Assembly: GCA_963588905.1 (NCBI GenBank)
Contig: CAVAJF010000002.1
Span: 62,001-126,000, forward strand
DNA length: 64,000 nucleotides
Source of the DNA: Butyricicoccus_A sp963588905
GTDB lineage: Bacteria; Bacillota; Clostridia; Oscillospirales; Butyricicoccaceae
Direction: 5' to 3'
The position numbers and the translations under genes were made by a program. A model generated the notes under the pieces. It saw only the letters and a list, made by a program, of their open reading frames with translations. It did no database searches and had not been told where the DNA came from. Positions 42,674 through 50,921 of the stretch are shown in pieces. Position 1 is the stretch's first letter. Every line of letters begins with the position of its first letter.

Positions 42674-44746
42674 ATGAAGTTCAAATCCGGTTGGAAGCGT
42701 TTGAGCGCTTTGGCAATGGGACTTTGCCTCACGGCAAGTGTGGCGGCACCGTCGTTTGCAGTCAATATTCGAGAGGGCGCGTACAAGGACGGTACCTATG
42801 AAGGTTCTGCACAGGGATATTACGGTCTGGTCACGCTGGCAGTGACCGTCAAGGACAACGCGGTCACAAAGATTGATGTCGTTTCCCATTCCGATACACA
42901 GTCCTATTGGAACAAAGCAGCTGTTCTGATGGATAAAATTATTGAAACGCAGAGCACCGATTTGGACACGGTTTCCGGCGCAACATACAGCAGTGAAGGC
43001 ATTTTGGGTGCTGTGAACTCCGCACTGAAAAAAGCGGAGGGAAATGAAGTCGATCTGTCCTTCTTTACTACCGGCAACGGCACACAAGCGCATCCGTATG
43101 TCATTTCTACCGCCAAGCAGCTGAGAAAATTTGCAAAATCGGTAGATGAATATAATTACTCCGGCTGTTATGTATCGCTGGGGGCAAATATTGATATTTC
43201 CGGTTCGGATTGGGATTCCATCGGCAACGATGGTGCCCCGTTTAATGGAACCTTCGATGGTCACGGTTATACGATTGAGGGCATGACGATGGGAACCGAA
43301 CAGCAGGCATATACCGCGGCTGCGGATGAAAAAATCATCGGTTTGTTCTCTGTCCTTGGCTCGGATGCGGTTGTGCGCAATGTCAATCTGACGGATGTCA
43401 AGATGAATGTCTATTCGCAGGATGAAATGACGATTGGCACGCTGGTCGGCAAGACAAGCCCGAAAAACAGCAAGGAAAGCCGCCGCGGCGCAGTCATTGA
43501 TAACTGCCATGTGGACGGTTCGTTGTCCGTAAAAAATACCGGCAAGAACATCTGGGCCGGTGGCCTGATGGGCTATGAATACTGTGGTGCGGTGCTCAAT
43601 TCTTCTTCCGATGTCGATGTCACGGCGGCAGAAACCACCGGCGAGAACTGGCTGGAAGCAGGCGGCATTGCGGGCATCAATGTCTGGGGTCTGATGGCAA
43701 ATACCTATGCGACCGGTGATGTAACCGTGTCTCTGTATGACCATGAACAGGGACAGGCAGAGGATGAGACCGGCGGCGCGGCAGGTGGTCTGTGCGGACT
43801 GGAATACGGCGAGGAGCACAACTGCTATGCGACCGGCAATGTCAATGCGGTCAAGAAAATTGACTGCATCGGTGCACTCGCAGGCTCCTTTGTCAAGAAT
43901 TCGCAGGTAACCAATTCCTGGTATAATACACAGGCTACGCTGAACAATGGCGGCGAGAACGTCGCAGTTGATGCGCCATCTCAGAATATCAAGGGCACAG
44001 CGGAAAATAACCATGGATTTGCAGCGAACAGCACAGAGGCATATCGCGTCAAGACAGCGCTCAACCGTACAGCGCGGGCGCAGGCGTTGGATTTTTCCAA
44101 CTATGGTGTGCAGGCATCGGATCTGAACACATGGACCATGCACAACGGCGTTCTGGTACAGGGAGATGTCTATGCGTGTGACGGCAGCAATTGCCCGTCG
44201 GCATCGCTCAAGGATGTGGACGAGTCCGCGTGGTATCACGAGGCAGTAGATACGGCACTGGCAAGCGGAACGATGAACGGTGTTGGAAATGCTTCGTTTG
44301 CACCGAATCAGACATTGAACCGTGCAATGCTGGTACAGATTTTGTATAATGAAGCAGGAAATCCAGAGGTAACATCGAACGCAGGCTTCCAAGATGTCGC
44401 TGCGAACAGCTGGTATGCAAAGGCAGTGGCTTGGGCAGCACAGAATGGTATTGTCTCCGGCTATGGAAATGGCAAATTTGGACCGAATGATGCCGTGACA
44501 CGAGAGCAGGCCGTGCAGATTTTGTATGCGTATGCACAGAAGCAGGGCGCAGACGTGTCCGCACAGGACGCTTTGGACAGCTATACCGATGCCGGTGCGG
44601 TTTCCGTGTGGGCGCAGAATGCGATGCGCTGGGCGGTTGCAAAGCAGATTGTCAGCGGAACCGCACAGAACACGCTGTCTCCGCGCGGCACAACAACACG
44701 CGCACAGGCAGCACAGCTGATGATGCGATTCTTTGAGATTGTATAA
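42674..44746 (+). CDS. Surface-anchored flavinylated protein: FMN-binding domain, GLUG-like repeats, three SLH domains
   Basis: 690 residues. A signal peptide (cleavage near Ala29) leads to an FMN-binding domain (about 38-120) with the flavin-attachment motif DTVSGATYSS; Thr104 is the expected site of covalent FMN added by ApbE. Residues 125-480 are GLUG-type repeats (GLFSVLGS, GGLMGYEY, GGIAGINVWG, GALAGSF). Three SLH domains at about 515-690 (DVDESAWYHEAV, DVAANSWYAKAV, VWAQNAMRWAV) bind the cell-wall polymer. It should be an extracellular redox protein on the cell surface. The ATG follows AAAGGAGGAG. It has a strong promoter and a palindrome downstream of it. Confidence 0.9.
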   Translation: MKFKSGWKRLSALAMGLCLTASVAAPSFAVNIREGAYKDGTYEGSAQGYYGLVTLAVTVKDNAVTKIDVVSHSDTQSYWNKAAVLMDKIIETQSTDLDTVSGATYSSEGILGAVNSALKKAEGNEVDLSFFTTGNGTQAHPYVISTAKQLRKFAKSVDEYNYSGCYVSLGANIDISGSDWDSIGNDGAPFNGTFDGHGYTIEGMTMGTEQQAYTAAADEKIIGLFSVLGSDAVVRNVNLTDVKMNVYSQDEMTIGTLVGKTSPKNSKESRRGAVIDNCHVDGSLSVKNTGKNIWAGGLMGYEYCGAVLNSSSDVDVTAAETTGENWLEAGGIAGINVWGLMANTYATGDVTVSLYDHEQGQAEDETGGAAGGLCGLEYGEEHNCYATGNVNAVKKIDCIGALAGSFVKNSQVTNSWYNTQATLNNGGENVAVDAPSQNIKGTAENNHGFAANSTEAYRVKTALNRTARAQALDFSNYGVQASDLNTWTMHNGVLVQGDVYACDGSNCPSASLKDVDESAWYHEAVDTALASGTMNGVGNASFAPNQTLNRAMLVQILYNEAGNPEVTSNAGFQDVAANSWYAKAVAWAAQNGIVSGYGNGKFGPNDAVTREQAVQILYAYAQKQGADVSAQDALDSYTDAGAVSVWAQNAMRWAVAKQIVSGTAQNTLSPRGTTTRAQAAQLMMRFFEIV

Positions 44747-44766
44747 AATATTCTCCTATAATCAAA

Positions 44767-44798
44767 CGTGCCAGAACCGGATTTCCGGTTCTGGCACG
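44767..44798. terminator. Bidirectional terminator
   Basis: Fourteen-base perfect stem CGTGCCAGAACCGG / CCGGTTCTGGCACG, ATTT loop. T-runs on both sides are interrupted. It lies between two convergent genes. Confidence 0.7.
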
Positions 44799-44819
44799 TT
44801 GTTGCTTGTCCAAATAATT

Positions 44820-45758
44820 TTAAACGGTAAACGCATCTGCGGATTCGTTTTGCAGAATTTCATTCAGATGCATGATTTGCGCGTAGGTGCCGCGGCCATC
44901 ATGAAAGGCGTTGGCAGATGCTGCTGCGAGCGACAACTGAAACGCTTCGATGAGATCGTGGTTTTTCTGGAAACCTGCGAGGAAACCGGCGAGCATCGAA
45001 TCACCGCAGCCGACGGTGTTGTGAACCTTGCCCTTCATCGCGCTGTGATGATATACCTTGCCGTCTTCTGTCAACAGAAGAGCACCGGCAGCACCCATGG
45101 AAACCAAAACGTTGCGGGCGCCCATACTTTGCAGGGTTTTCGTGTAACGAACGATGTCTTCTGTGGATACGGAGGACATGTCTTGGAAGAAAATATCTGC
45201 CATTTCCTGCATGTTTGGTTTGATGAGGAACGGGCGATACTTCAAGGTGTGCAATAGCAGCGGACGCTTGGCATCCACAACAACATATAAATCCTTGTGT
45301 GCCACAGAGCGAAGGATCTCACCATATACGTTGTCCTTTGCGCCGCGCGGGACAGAGCCGGACAGCACGATGGTGTCGCCGTCTTTTAAATCCTGCAATT
45401 TCTCACACAGGGCATCAATGTCCTCCTGTGTGGCGAGCGGGCCGATGCCGTTGATGGAGCTTTCGATGGCATCTACCATCTGCACATCAATGCGGCTGAA
45501 TCCGGTCTGAAGCGGCAGAAAATCATGCGGAATTTCATCCTTACTCATGATTCGTTCGATTTCTGTGCCGGTAAATCCAGCGACAAATCCGAGTGCCAGG
45601 CTCGGTTCCTGCAAAATATGAAGAGCATATGCAACATTGATACCCTTGCCGCCAGGCATGAGGCTTTCATATCCGGCGCGATTGACGCGTCCTGACTTAA
45701 AATCAGGAACTGCGACCAGATAGTCCAAGCATGGATTTAATGTAACAGTATAAATCAT
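44820..45758 (-). CDS. PfkB-family hexose kinase, 1-phosphofructokinase type
   Basis: 312 residues. It begins MIYTVTLNPCLDYLV, as 1-phosphofructokinase and tagatose-6-phosphate kinase do, has MPGGKGINVAYALHIL, LSGSVPRG and the PfkB signature NTVGCGDSMLAGFLAGF with the catalytic Asp. It phosphorylates fructose-1-phosphate or a similar sugar phosphate. The ATG follows AGGAGGGTCATTTTGT. No fruA, fruR or tagatose genes adjoin it, so the exact substrate stays open. Confidence 0.88.
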   Translation of the reverse strand: MIYTVTLNPCLDYLVAVPDFKSGRVNRAGYESLMPGGKGINVAYALHILQEPSLALGFVAGFTGTEIERIMSKDEIPHDFLPLQTGFSRIDVQMVDAIESSINGIGPLATQEDIDALCEKLQDLKDGDTIVLSGSVPRGAKDNVYGEILRSVAHKDLYVVVDAKRPLLLHTLKYRPFLIKPNMQEMADIFFQDMSSVSTEDIVRYTKTLQSMGARNVLVSMGAAGALLLTEDGKVYHHSAMKGKVHNTVGCGDSMLAGFLAGFQKNHDLIEAFQLSLAAASANAFHDGRGTYAQIMHLNEILQNESADAFTV

Positions 45759-45949
45759 ACAAAATGACCCTCCTGATAGAGCTAAGTAGGGGATAAAGAT
45801 GGATGCACCGCAAGATGCACAAAAAACATCTTTTTTTCTCTAACACAGTATAACATATTGAATAAAGGAATGCATCGGATTTTCGCGAAAGTTAACGATT
45901 TATTTGCAAATTTTTTTGTGACAAAGAAAGAAAAAATACCGCAAAACGA

Positions 45950-45978
45950 TTGACAGGAAAAAGAAGCTGTGCTATAAT
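45950..45978 (+). promoter_or_regulatory. Consensus promoter of the tRNA-Ser pair
   Basis: TTGACA (45950-45955), exactly 17 bases, TATAAT (45973-45978): perfect sigma-A consensus. Confidence 0.95.
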
Positions 45979-46009
45979 ATTTCTTGCTTGACAAGAGAGT
46001 TTTCGATAC

Positions 46010-46098
46010 GGAGAGGTATCGAAGTGGTCATAACGAGGCGGTCTTGAAAACCGTTTGTCCGAAAGGGCGCGTGGGTTCGAATCCCACCCTCTCCGCCA
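46010..46098 (+). tRNA. tRNA-Ser (TGA)
   Basis: 89 bases with a long variable arm and encoded CCA. Acceptor GGAGAGG / CCTCTCC, anticodon stem GCGGT / ACCGT, loop CTTGAAA. Confidence 0.97.
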
Positions 46099-46126
46099 CA
46101 TTTTTCTTGTGAAGACAGCAGCCTTT

Positions 46127-46216
46127 GGAGAAGTACCCAAGTGGTGAAGGGGCTCCCCTGCTAAGGGAGTAGGGCGCGAAAGTGTCGCGAGGGTTCAAAT
46201 CCCTCCTTCTCCGCCA
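46127..46216 (+). tRNA. tRNA-Ser (GCT)
   Basis: 90 bases with a long variable arm and encoded CCA. Acceptor GGAGAAG / CTTCTCC, anticodon stem CTCCC / GGGAG, loop CTGCTAA. It borders the AT-rich island to its right. Confidence 0.97.
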
Positions 46217-46220
46217 TGAA

Positions 46221-46257
46221 AAAGACCTGTAATTCTAAATGAATTACAGGTCTTTTT
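46221..46257 (+). terminator. Terminator of the tRNA-Ser transcript
   Basis: Stem of about 15 bases (AAGACCTGTAATTC / GAATTACAGGTCTT), TAAAT loop, T-run. Confidence 0.93.
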
Positions 46258-46412
46258 CTGCTGAAAATACACTTAATTCGTATTTTCATAATTTTTCGCC
46301 AGCGCTACGTCTATTGAATGGAAAAGAAGACTTATTATTAAACGATGAAATCCAAATCGGTGAGTGAAATGTGAGATTTATAACGAAAAAATCGCATTGC
46401 ATACGAAAAATA

Positions 46413-46441
46413 TTGATATTTGCACTGGATTTGAGTATAAT
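46413..46441 (+). promoter_or_regulatory. Promoter of the AAA15-type ATPase gene
   Basis: TTGATA (46413-46418), 17-base spacer, TATAAT (46436-46441), 22 bases before the start codon. Confidence 0.8.
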
Positions 46442-46463
46442 AAAACTAAGGAGGTAGTTACAC

Positions 46464-47804
46464 ATGCTTATTAGGTTTAATGTGAAGAATTTTTTGTCTT
46501 TTGCAGATGAAGAAAATTTTTCGATGGAACCCGGAAAGGTGCGTGGAAAACGCGAACATATTTCTGAATGCCGCGGATGCAATCTCTTGAAATTTTCAGC
46601 TATTTATGGGTCAAATGCAGCAGGAAAGTCTAATTACATTCAAGCGATATATTTTGCACAGAGAACGATTTTAAGTGGTATACCTAAACATACGATGAAT
46701 CAGTATCATAGAGTGAATCCGGATAATAAGGAAAAGCCTACAGAATTTGTTTTTGAGATTCGATTAGGAAAGAAAAAGTATCGCTATAGATTTTCGCTTA
46801 ATATTTACGAGGCTCGTTTTTTGTCTGAATCATTAGTAGATTTTTCCACAGCTAAGGAAAAGACAATTTTTTATAGAAATATGGTTACGGGAGAGAAGGT
46901 GGCACCTAAATTATCAAAGACTACAGCGGCGAATGTTCGCATACAGACATACTTTGATGATATGGAAGATAATGCTCCTAATCTGTTTTTAACGGAAATG
47001 AATAGGAACAAAAGTCAGGCATATAAGATGATACCTGAACTGCATGTTTTTGAAGATGTATATAAGTGGTTTGAAAGCAAATTAAGGATTATATCTCCAG
47101 AGGAGCATAGACAATATCGACCAGAATTGTTTAGAGATAGCGGGGCAGAATCTATCTGTAAGCTTTTGCAACAATTTGGTCTTCCGATTACTGAAACTAC
47201 TGTAGAACCGGTGTCATTTGAGGCGATTATTGCAGCAATTCCAGGAGATCCTCCAGTTCAAATATATGAAGATATTAAAAACGACATGCTGGAAACTTTG
47301 CGAGAGGGAAGAAAACAAGGCAAGAAAGGAGAAATAATTCTTCAGGTTGGAGCGGATTTGTATTCTGTAAACATTGATGATAACGATGAGCTTGTTATTG
47401 AACGATTGCAGTTAGTTCACGGAAATACGGGACGATTTAACATTTCAGAGGAGAGTGATGGAACCAGGCGTTTAATTGAATTGGTGGATATTTTGCTCTC
47501 TGAAAAAAATGATGTAACATATATTGTGGATGAAATTGACAGAAGTCTTCATCCACTGATAACAAAGAGATTCATAGAGCTTTTTTTAATGACTGCACAA
47601 AATGTTGAAAAACAGTTGATTGTGTCAACGCATGAATCACGCCTACTGGATCTTAGTCTACTTCGTAAGGATGAGATATGGTTTATGACAAAGGAGGCGG
47701 GGGTGTCTCATTTGCAATCGTTGGAATCTATGGGAGTGCGACCGGATTTAAAGATAGACACCGCATATTTAAAGGGAAAGTTAGTATCAATTCCAATGTG
47801 GTAA
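46464..47804 (+). CDS. AAA15-family (OLD/RloA-like) ATPase
   Basis: 446 residues, soluble. An SMC/ABC-like ATPase split by a long insert: N-terminal MLIRFNVKNFLSFADEENFS, Walker A GSNAAGKSN at 49-57, an ABC-type signature SDGTRRLIELVDIL, Walker B TYIVDEIDRSLHPL and a STHESRLLD switch. These marks belong to the AAA15/RloA group, often found in defence and restriction-linked islands. No nuclease domain is visible at the C-terminus. The ATG follows AAGGAGGTAGTTACAC. It is AT-rich compared with its neighbours and lies just after tRNA-Ser, suggesting horizontal gain. The effector, if any, may be the unknown protein at 48161. Confidence 0.87.
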   Translation: MLIRFNVKNFLSFADEENFSMEPGKVRGKREHISECRGCNLLKFSAIYGSNAAGKSNYIQAIYFAQRTILSGIPKHTMNQYHRVNPDNKEKPTEFVFEIRLGKKKYRYRFSLNIYEARFLSESLVDFSTAKEKTIFYRNMVTGEKVAPKLSKTTAANVRIQTYFDDMEDNAPNLFLTEMNRNKSQAYKMIPELHVFEDVYKWFESKLRIISPEEHRQYRPELFRDSGAESICKLLQQFGLPITETTVEPVSFEAIIAAIPGDPPVQIYEDIKNDMLETLREGRKQGKKGEIILQVGADLYSVNIDDNDELVIERLQLVHGNTGRFNISEESDGTRRLIELVDILLSEKNDVTYIVDEIDRSLHPLITKRFIELFLMTAQNVEKQLIVSTHESRLLDLSLLRKDEIWFMTKEAGVSHLQSLESMGVRPDLKIDTAYLKGKLVSIPMW

Positions 47805-47948
47805 ATTACAGGGAAAAAATCGAACAACGATCTGACAAAACGGAAATTAAAATCAAAAATGAAAAATTAACACGGAATTTTCTCCGAACATGCTTGACAG
47901 GGCGCGCGATATTTGCTAATATATAAATACAGAAGATCGATCTGATAC

Positions 47949-48071
47949 AAAAAAAGCCTCAGGATTGTTGGCGCAATCCTGAGGCACGGCAATAGGACAG
48001 AATCTGGAAGTATAAAAAAGATGGCTAATCTTTTAAAAATAGTAATATTTCCACAGTCTGCATATATAATA
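47949..48071 (-). ncRNA. Candidate small RNA with own promoter and terminator
   Basis: A minus-strand transcript of about 120 bases is predicted: promoter at 48078-48106, then a small hairpin AAAAGAT / ATCTTTT (near 48013-48035), and a strong terminator stem GCCTCAGGATTG / CAATCCTGAGGC (47956-47985) followed by seven T (47949-47955). The terminator works only on the minus strand; its plus-strand side lacks T. Reading the RNA gives only a 12-codon frame without a ribosome site, so a non-coding role is more likely. No known family is recognised. Confidence 0.6.
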
Positions 48072-48077
48072 TTTTAT

Positions 48078-48106
48078 ATTATATCAGATTTGAAAAGAAT
48101 ATTCAA
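48078..48106 (-). promoter_or_regulatory. Promoter of the minus-strand small RNA
   Basis: Minus strand: TTGAAT (48101-48106), 17-base spacer, TATAAT (48078-48083). Confidence 0.7.
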
Positions 48107-48160
48107 GTATATATTGTCAGATTTTGCTCCTTTATTTTATTAATTAAGGAGGAATCAATT

Positions 48161-49126
48161 ATTAATATTTCGAATGTATTTGGAATTGAAAAAGGCCATA
48201 CGGCTATCGACTTCGTAGACGTGGATTTGAACAAAGACACGAGATTGTATGTTGATCCCACGCTTATTGAGTATGATGAGTCTTCAATAGGACGTGAAAG
48301 TCATGCCTTAATCAATTCTTACTTTGACAATGTGTTTGATGCCATTCGAACGAGAGACATCAGCCGACTTGAGGATCTTTCTATGCATGCGCATGAGCCG
48401 AATGAAACTCGCCTCGGTATGTCTCGCAATAGACCTATGGGAAGAGGTTCTTCTCCAGATATTTTGATGAGAATTTATCAATATATTATGGATCGGGGAT
48501 TGCTCGATGATGGGCTAATTAAAGCGCCTGCAGATATTGTGATAATTGTGGAGAACTTTGGATTTGACCGGATGTCAGATTTAGTTACCAATATTATCAA
48601 GCCGGCATTGTATCGCTTTACTTTGGAGCAGTGCCGAATGTATGGACATCATTTGGGAGAAAAGAAATTTTCTTTGGGATATTGGTGGTCACCGGAAGCT
48701 GGAACATGGGGATTGGCGGAAGGACCTTCGCTTATGATGAATGGCAAGCAGCTGCTGTTGGTTCCAAAACAGTTTGTTTGCAAGAAAATGGTAAAAAGTC
48801 CAGATGAGTTCTTCCGTCAGATTATTATACCACATCTGCAAGAAGAACATGTAGTTAAGGATACATCACTGGTACGACATGGCGTAGATGCGAAAGGACG
48901 ACAGTGGACAAAGCCCCCTTATAAACAAGATGTTCGGAAGTATGAACTTAAAAAGGGTTCAACGAAAGAGCGGATTCGTGCGTATGTCAATCGCAATTTT
49001 ACAGTAACGCCAGAGTATGATGTATTTACACGACATCGTGTCATAAACCAGGAGTATAGTCTTAGTGATGAACAACTGGACGGAATTATTTACGGTATTA
49101 GCTGGAGAGAGGGCTGTGAAGCCTAA
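48161..49126 (+). CDS. Unknown island protein, probable ATT start
   Basis: 321 residues if translation begins at ATT 48161, eight bases after AAGGAGG (48146-48152). No ATG, GTG or TTG fits that site: the first GTG in frame (48221) is 68 bases away and would cut the strand FGIEKGHTAIDFVDVDLNKD. An ATT at 48158 is an alternative. The protein is soluble with no family that I can name. Conserved-looking pieces are DLNKDTRLYVDPTLIEYD near the start, IIVENFGFDRMSDLVTNIIKP in the middle, and a basic C-terminal third. It follows the AAA15-type ATPase and small RNA, so it may be the partner of the ATPase in a defence-like unit; this is inference. Confidence 0.72.
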   Translation: MNISNVFGIEKGHTAIDFVDVDLNKDTRLYVDPTLIEYDESSIGRESHALINSYFDNVFDAIRTRDISRLEDLSMHAHEPNETRLGMSRNRPMGRGSSPDILMRIYQYIMDRGLLDDGLIKAPADIVIIVENFGFDRMSDLVTNIIKPALYRFTLEQCRMYGHHLGEKKFSLGYWWSPEAGTWGLAEGPSLMMNGKQLLLVPKQFVCKKMVKSPDEFFRQIIIPHLQEEHVVKDTSLVRHGVDAKGRQWTKPPYKQDVRKYELKKGSTKERIRAYVNRNFTVTPEYDVFTRHRVINQEYSLSDEQLDGIIYGISWREGCEA

Positions 49127-49163
49127 ATTTAAATTATAGTTATATATCAGATCGAACTTCTTA

Positions 49164-49199
49164 CTCCTGCGACAGATTTAGCTGTTGCAGGAGGTTTTT
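49164..49199 (+). terminator. Terminator at the right end of the island
   Basis: Twelve-base stem CTCCTGCGACAG / CTGTTGCAGGAG (one G-T pair), six-base loop, then GTTTTTA. Confidence 0.88.
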
Positions 49200-49305
49200 A
49201 TATTAACCGGAAGAGGTCAAATCCGCAAACATCCATTGACTATGAATTTATAAGAAGAAACGGTTTGGTGGTTTTCTTTTTTTATCAAAACGGGGAGAAT
49301 GTGCC

Positions 49306-49911
49306 ATGGAATTGCATGAAAAGTTACAAGAGCTGCGGAAAAGCCGAGGTCTGACGCAGGAACAACTGGCGCAGCGCATCTATGTTTCGCGCACAGCGAT
49401 TTCCAAGTGGGAATCCGGCAGAGGAACACCGAGTATTGATTCTCTCAAGGCGCTCTCGGCGTTTTTTGCCGTCTCTGTGGATGAGCTGCTTTCCGGTGAT
49501 ACTCTGCTCACCATGGCGCAGGAAGAAACCAAGCAGAGAGAGCGGCGGATTCGCCATTTGGTGTTTGGACTGTTGGACTGCTGCGCGGCAATGCTGTTTT
49601 TTCTGCCGTTTTTTGGTCAGCGCATAGACGGTACCGTGCAGGCAGTTTCTCTATTGGCGTGGACGGGCAGCACGGCATATATTAAAGTTGCGTATTTGGT
49701 TATGGTGTCCGCGCTGACACTGTGGGGCGTGCTGCTGTTGGCTCTGCAAAATTGGAAATCTGTGCACTGGCTGCACAGCAAAGAGAAAATTTCGTTGAGC
49801 TTGCATGTTGTGAGCACGCTGTTGTTTGTCATGAGCTTACAGCCGTATGCGGCGGCGTTTCTGTTCTTTCTGTTGCTAATCAAAGCAGTTTTGTTGATAA
49901 AATGGGCATGA
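49306..49911 (+). CDS. XRE-family regulator with membrane domain
   Basis: 201 residues. The N-terminal helix-turn-helix (LQELRKSRGLTQEQLAQRIY, VSRTAISKWESGRGTPSID) is followed by a charged linker and four hydrophobic segments (HLVFGLLDCCAAMLFFLPFF, YIKVAYLVMVSALTLWGVLL, SLSLHVVSTLLFVMSL, YAAAFLFFLLLIKAVLLI). Membrane-bound XRE regulators of this layout are common in Firmicutes; their signals are mostly unknown. The ATG lies ten bases after GGGGAG. Codon use returns to the host type here, placing the island border before 49300. Confidence 0.87.
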   Translation: MELHEKLQELRKSRGLTQEQLAQRIYVSRTAISKWESGRGTPSIDSLKALSAFFAVSVDELLSGDTLLTMAQEETKQRERRIRHLVFGLLDCCAAMLFFLPFFGQRIDGTVQAVSLLAWTGSTAYIKVAYLVMVSALTLWGVLLLALQNWKSVHWLHSKEKISLSLHVVSTLLFVMSLQPYAAAFLFFLLLIKAVLLIKWA

Positions 49912-50019
49912 CACGCTTCGTGTCACGGTTGTGACGCCCGGATTCTTTCTTTTTTGTGTGCGTTCTGACAGGATGGATACAGACGAAAGTCAATATCTAT
50001 TGCAAAGGACGGACAGACG

Positions 50020-50670
50020 ATGAAAAAGACAAAGGGAAAATTATTGGGGATTGCGGGTATGCTTCTCACAGCATTTGTATTATGGACGCTCGCGGTTCAG
50101 TATATCGACGTGCAGGCGATTGGTCCGAATGGCTCATCTGTGGGATTTGCCGGACTCAATGGCTGGATACATGACTTAACCGGTGTACACATGGGACTAT
50201 ATGTCCTGACGGATTGGCTGGGCTTAGTACCGATGGGATTTGTGCTGGGATTTGCCGTGCTGGGGCTGGTGCAGTGGATGCGCAGAAGAAAGCTGTTTCG
50301 CGTTGACCACGACATTTTGGTTTTGGGCGGATTCTATCTTCTGGTTTTGATTCTCTATCTGGTATTTGAAACCGTTGCCGTGAACGCTAGACCGGTGCTG
50401 ATAGACGGGCGTTTGGAAGCGTCTTATCCGTCATCGACCACCATGCTGGTGCTGTGCGTCATGCCAACGGCGATGATGCAGCTGCGTGCGCGCATCCGGA
50501 ATACAAAGGTGAGAACAATCGTCCTCACGATTCTCGCCGTGTTTACCGCGTGCATGGTGGTTGGACGATTGATTGCCGGCGTGCACTGGTTTACGGATAT
50601 TATCGGCGGCGTTCTGCTCAGTGCGGGACTGGTTGTGCTGTACCGTGCGGTAGAAAAAACGATTGGATGA
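50020..50670 (+). CDS. PAP2-superfamily membrane protein
   Basis: 216 residues, six predicted membrane helices. PAP2 phosphatases act on lipid or isoprenoid phosphates outside the membrane. Motif 1 is represented by NARPVLIDG, motif 3 by GRLIAGVHWFTDIIGG with its His and Asp. Motif 2, normally PSGH, is PSSTT here (EASYPSSTTM), so the usual acid His is missing. From recall, a PSST form recurs in clostridial relatives, so catalysis may be altered rather than lost by error. The ATG follows AAAGGACGGACAGACG. It is monocistronic, followed by a terminator. Confidence 0.85.
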   Translation: MKKTKGKLLGIAGMLLTAFVLWTLAVQYIDVQAIGPNGSSVGFAGLNGWIHDLTGVHMGLYVLTDWLGLVPMGFVLGFAVLGLVQWMRRRKLFRVDHDILVLGGFYLLVLILYLVFETVAVNARPVLIDGRLEASYPSSTTMLVLCVMPTAMMQLRARIRNTKVRTIVLTILAVFTACMVVGRLIAGVHWFTDIIGGVLLSAGLVVLYRAVEKTIG

Positions 50671-50674
50671 CAAA

Positions 50675-50712
50675 CAGACCCGCGGCATAGAAATGCTGCG
50701 GGTCTGTTTGCA
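50675..50712 (+). terminator. Terminator after the PAP2-like gene
   Basis: Stem AGACCCGCGGCAT / ATGCTGCGGGTCT with one G-T pair and an AGAA loop. The T-run is interrupted (GTTTGCATTTT). Confidence 0.75.
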
Positions 50713-50823
50713 TTTTGAGACGAATATAGCAGGGATTATGTTGTGCTTGAAAGCAATATCTGCAACAAATTTCCAGTTTTAGAGAAAAGATTTAATTTGT
50801 GCAAACGTTTTCTCGAAATGATA

Positions 50824-50853
50824 TTGACAATTCCTAGTAAGCTAGTATATAAT
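50824..50853 (+). promoter_or_regulatory. Promoter of the cooS operon
   Basis: TTGACA (50824-50829), 18-base spacer, TATAAT (50848-50853). CTAG-TAAG-CTAG lies in the spacer and might be a regulatory half-site pair. Confidence 0.8.
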
Positions 50854-50921
50854 AAGCGAGTAAGCAAAACACGGTAAACAAGTAGGAATTATATAGATAC
50901 AACAAGAAAGGCGTGAATTCT

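Larger units (their letters stand above)
47805..48160. other. 356-base spacer inside the island
   Basis: No plus-strand gene. It contains the minus-strand small-RNA candidate with its promoter, and the ribosome site AAGGAGG (48146-48152) of the following gene. Confidence 0.65.

Noticed and set aside
46217..46463. Attachment site or integrase at the left end of the AT-rich island
   Set aside because: No integrase gene is present and no copy of the tRNA-Ser 3' end was found near 49.2 kb, so the island border cannot be called as an att site.
47949..47985. Plus-strand terminator of the AAA15-type ATPase gene
   Set aside because: On the plus strand the hairpin is followed by ACGGC, not T; the T-run exists only on the minus strand. 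It was assigned to the minus-strand small RNA.
48027..48063. A 12-codon peptide inside the minus-strand small RNA
   Set aside because: It has an ATG and stop but no ribosome site, and it is too short to judge. A non-coding RNA is simpler.
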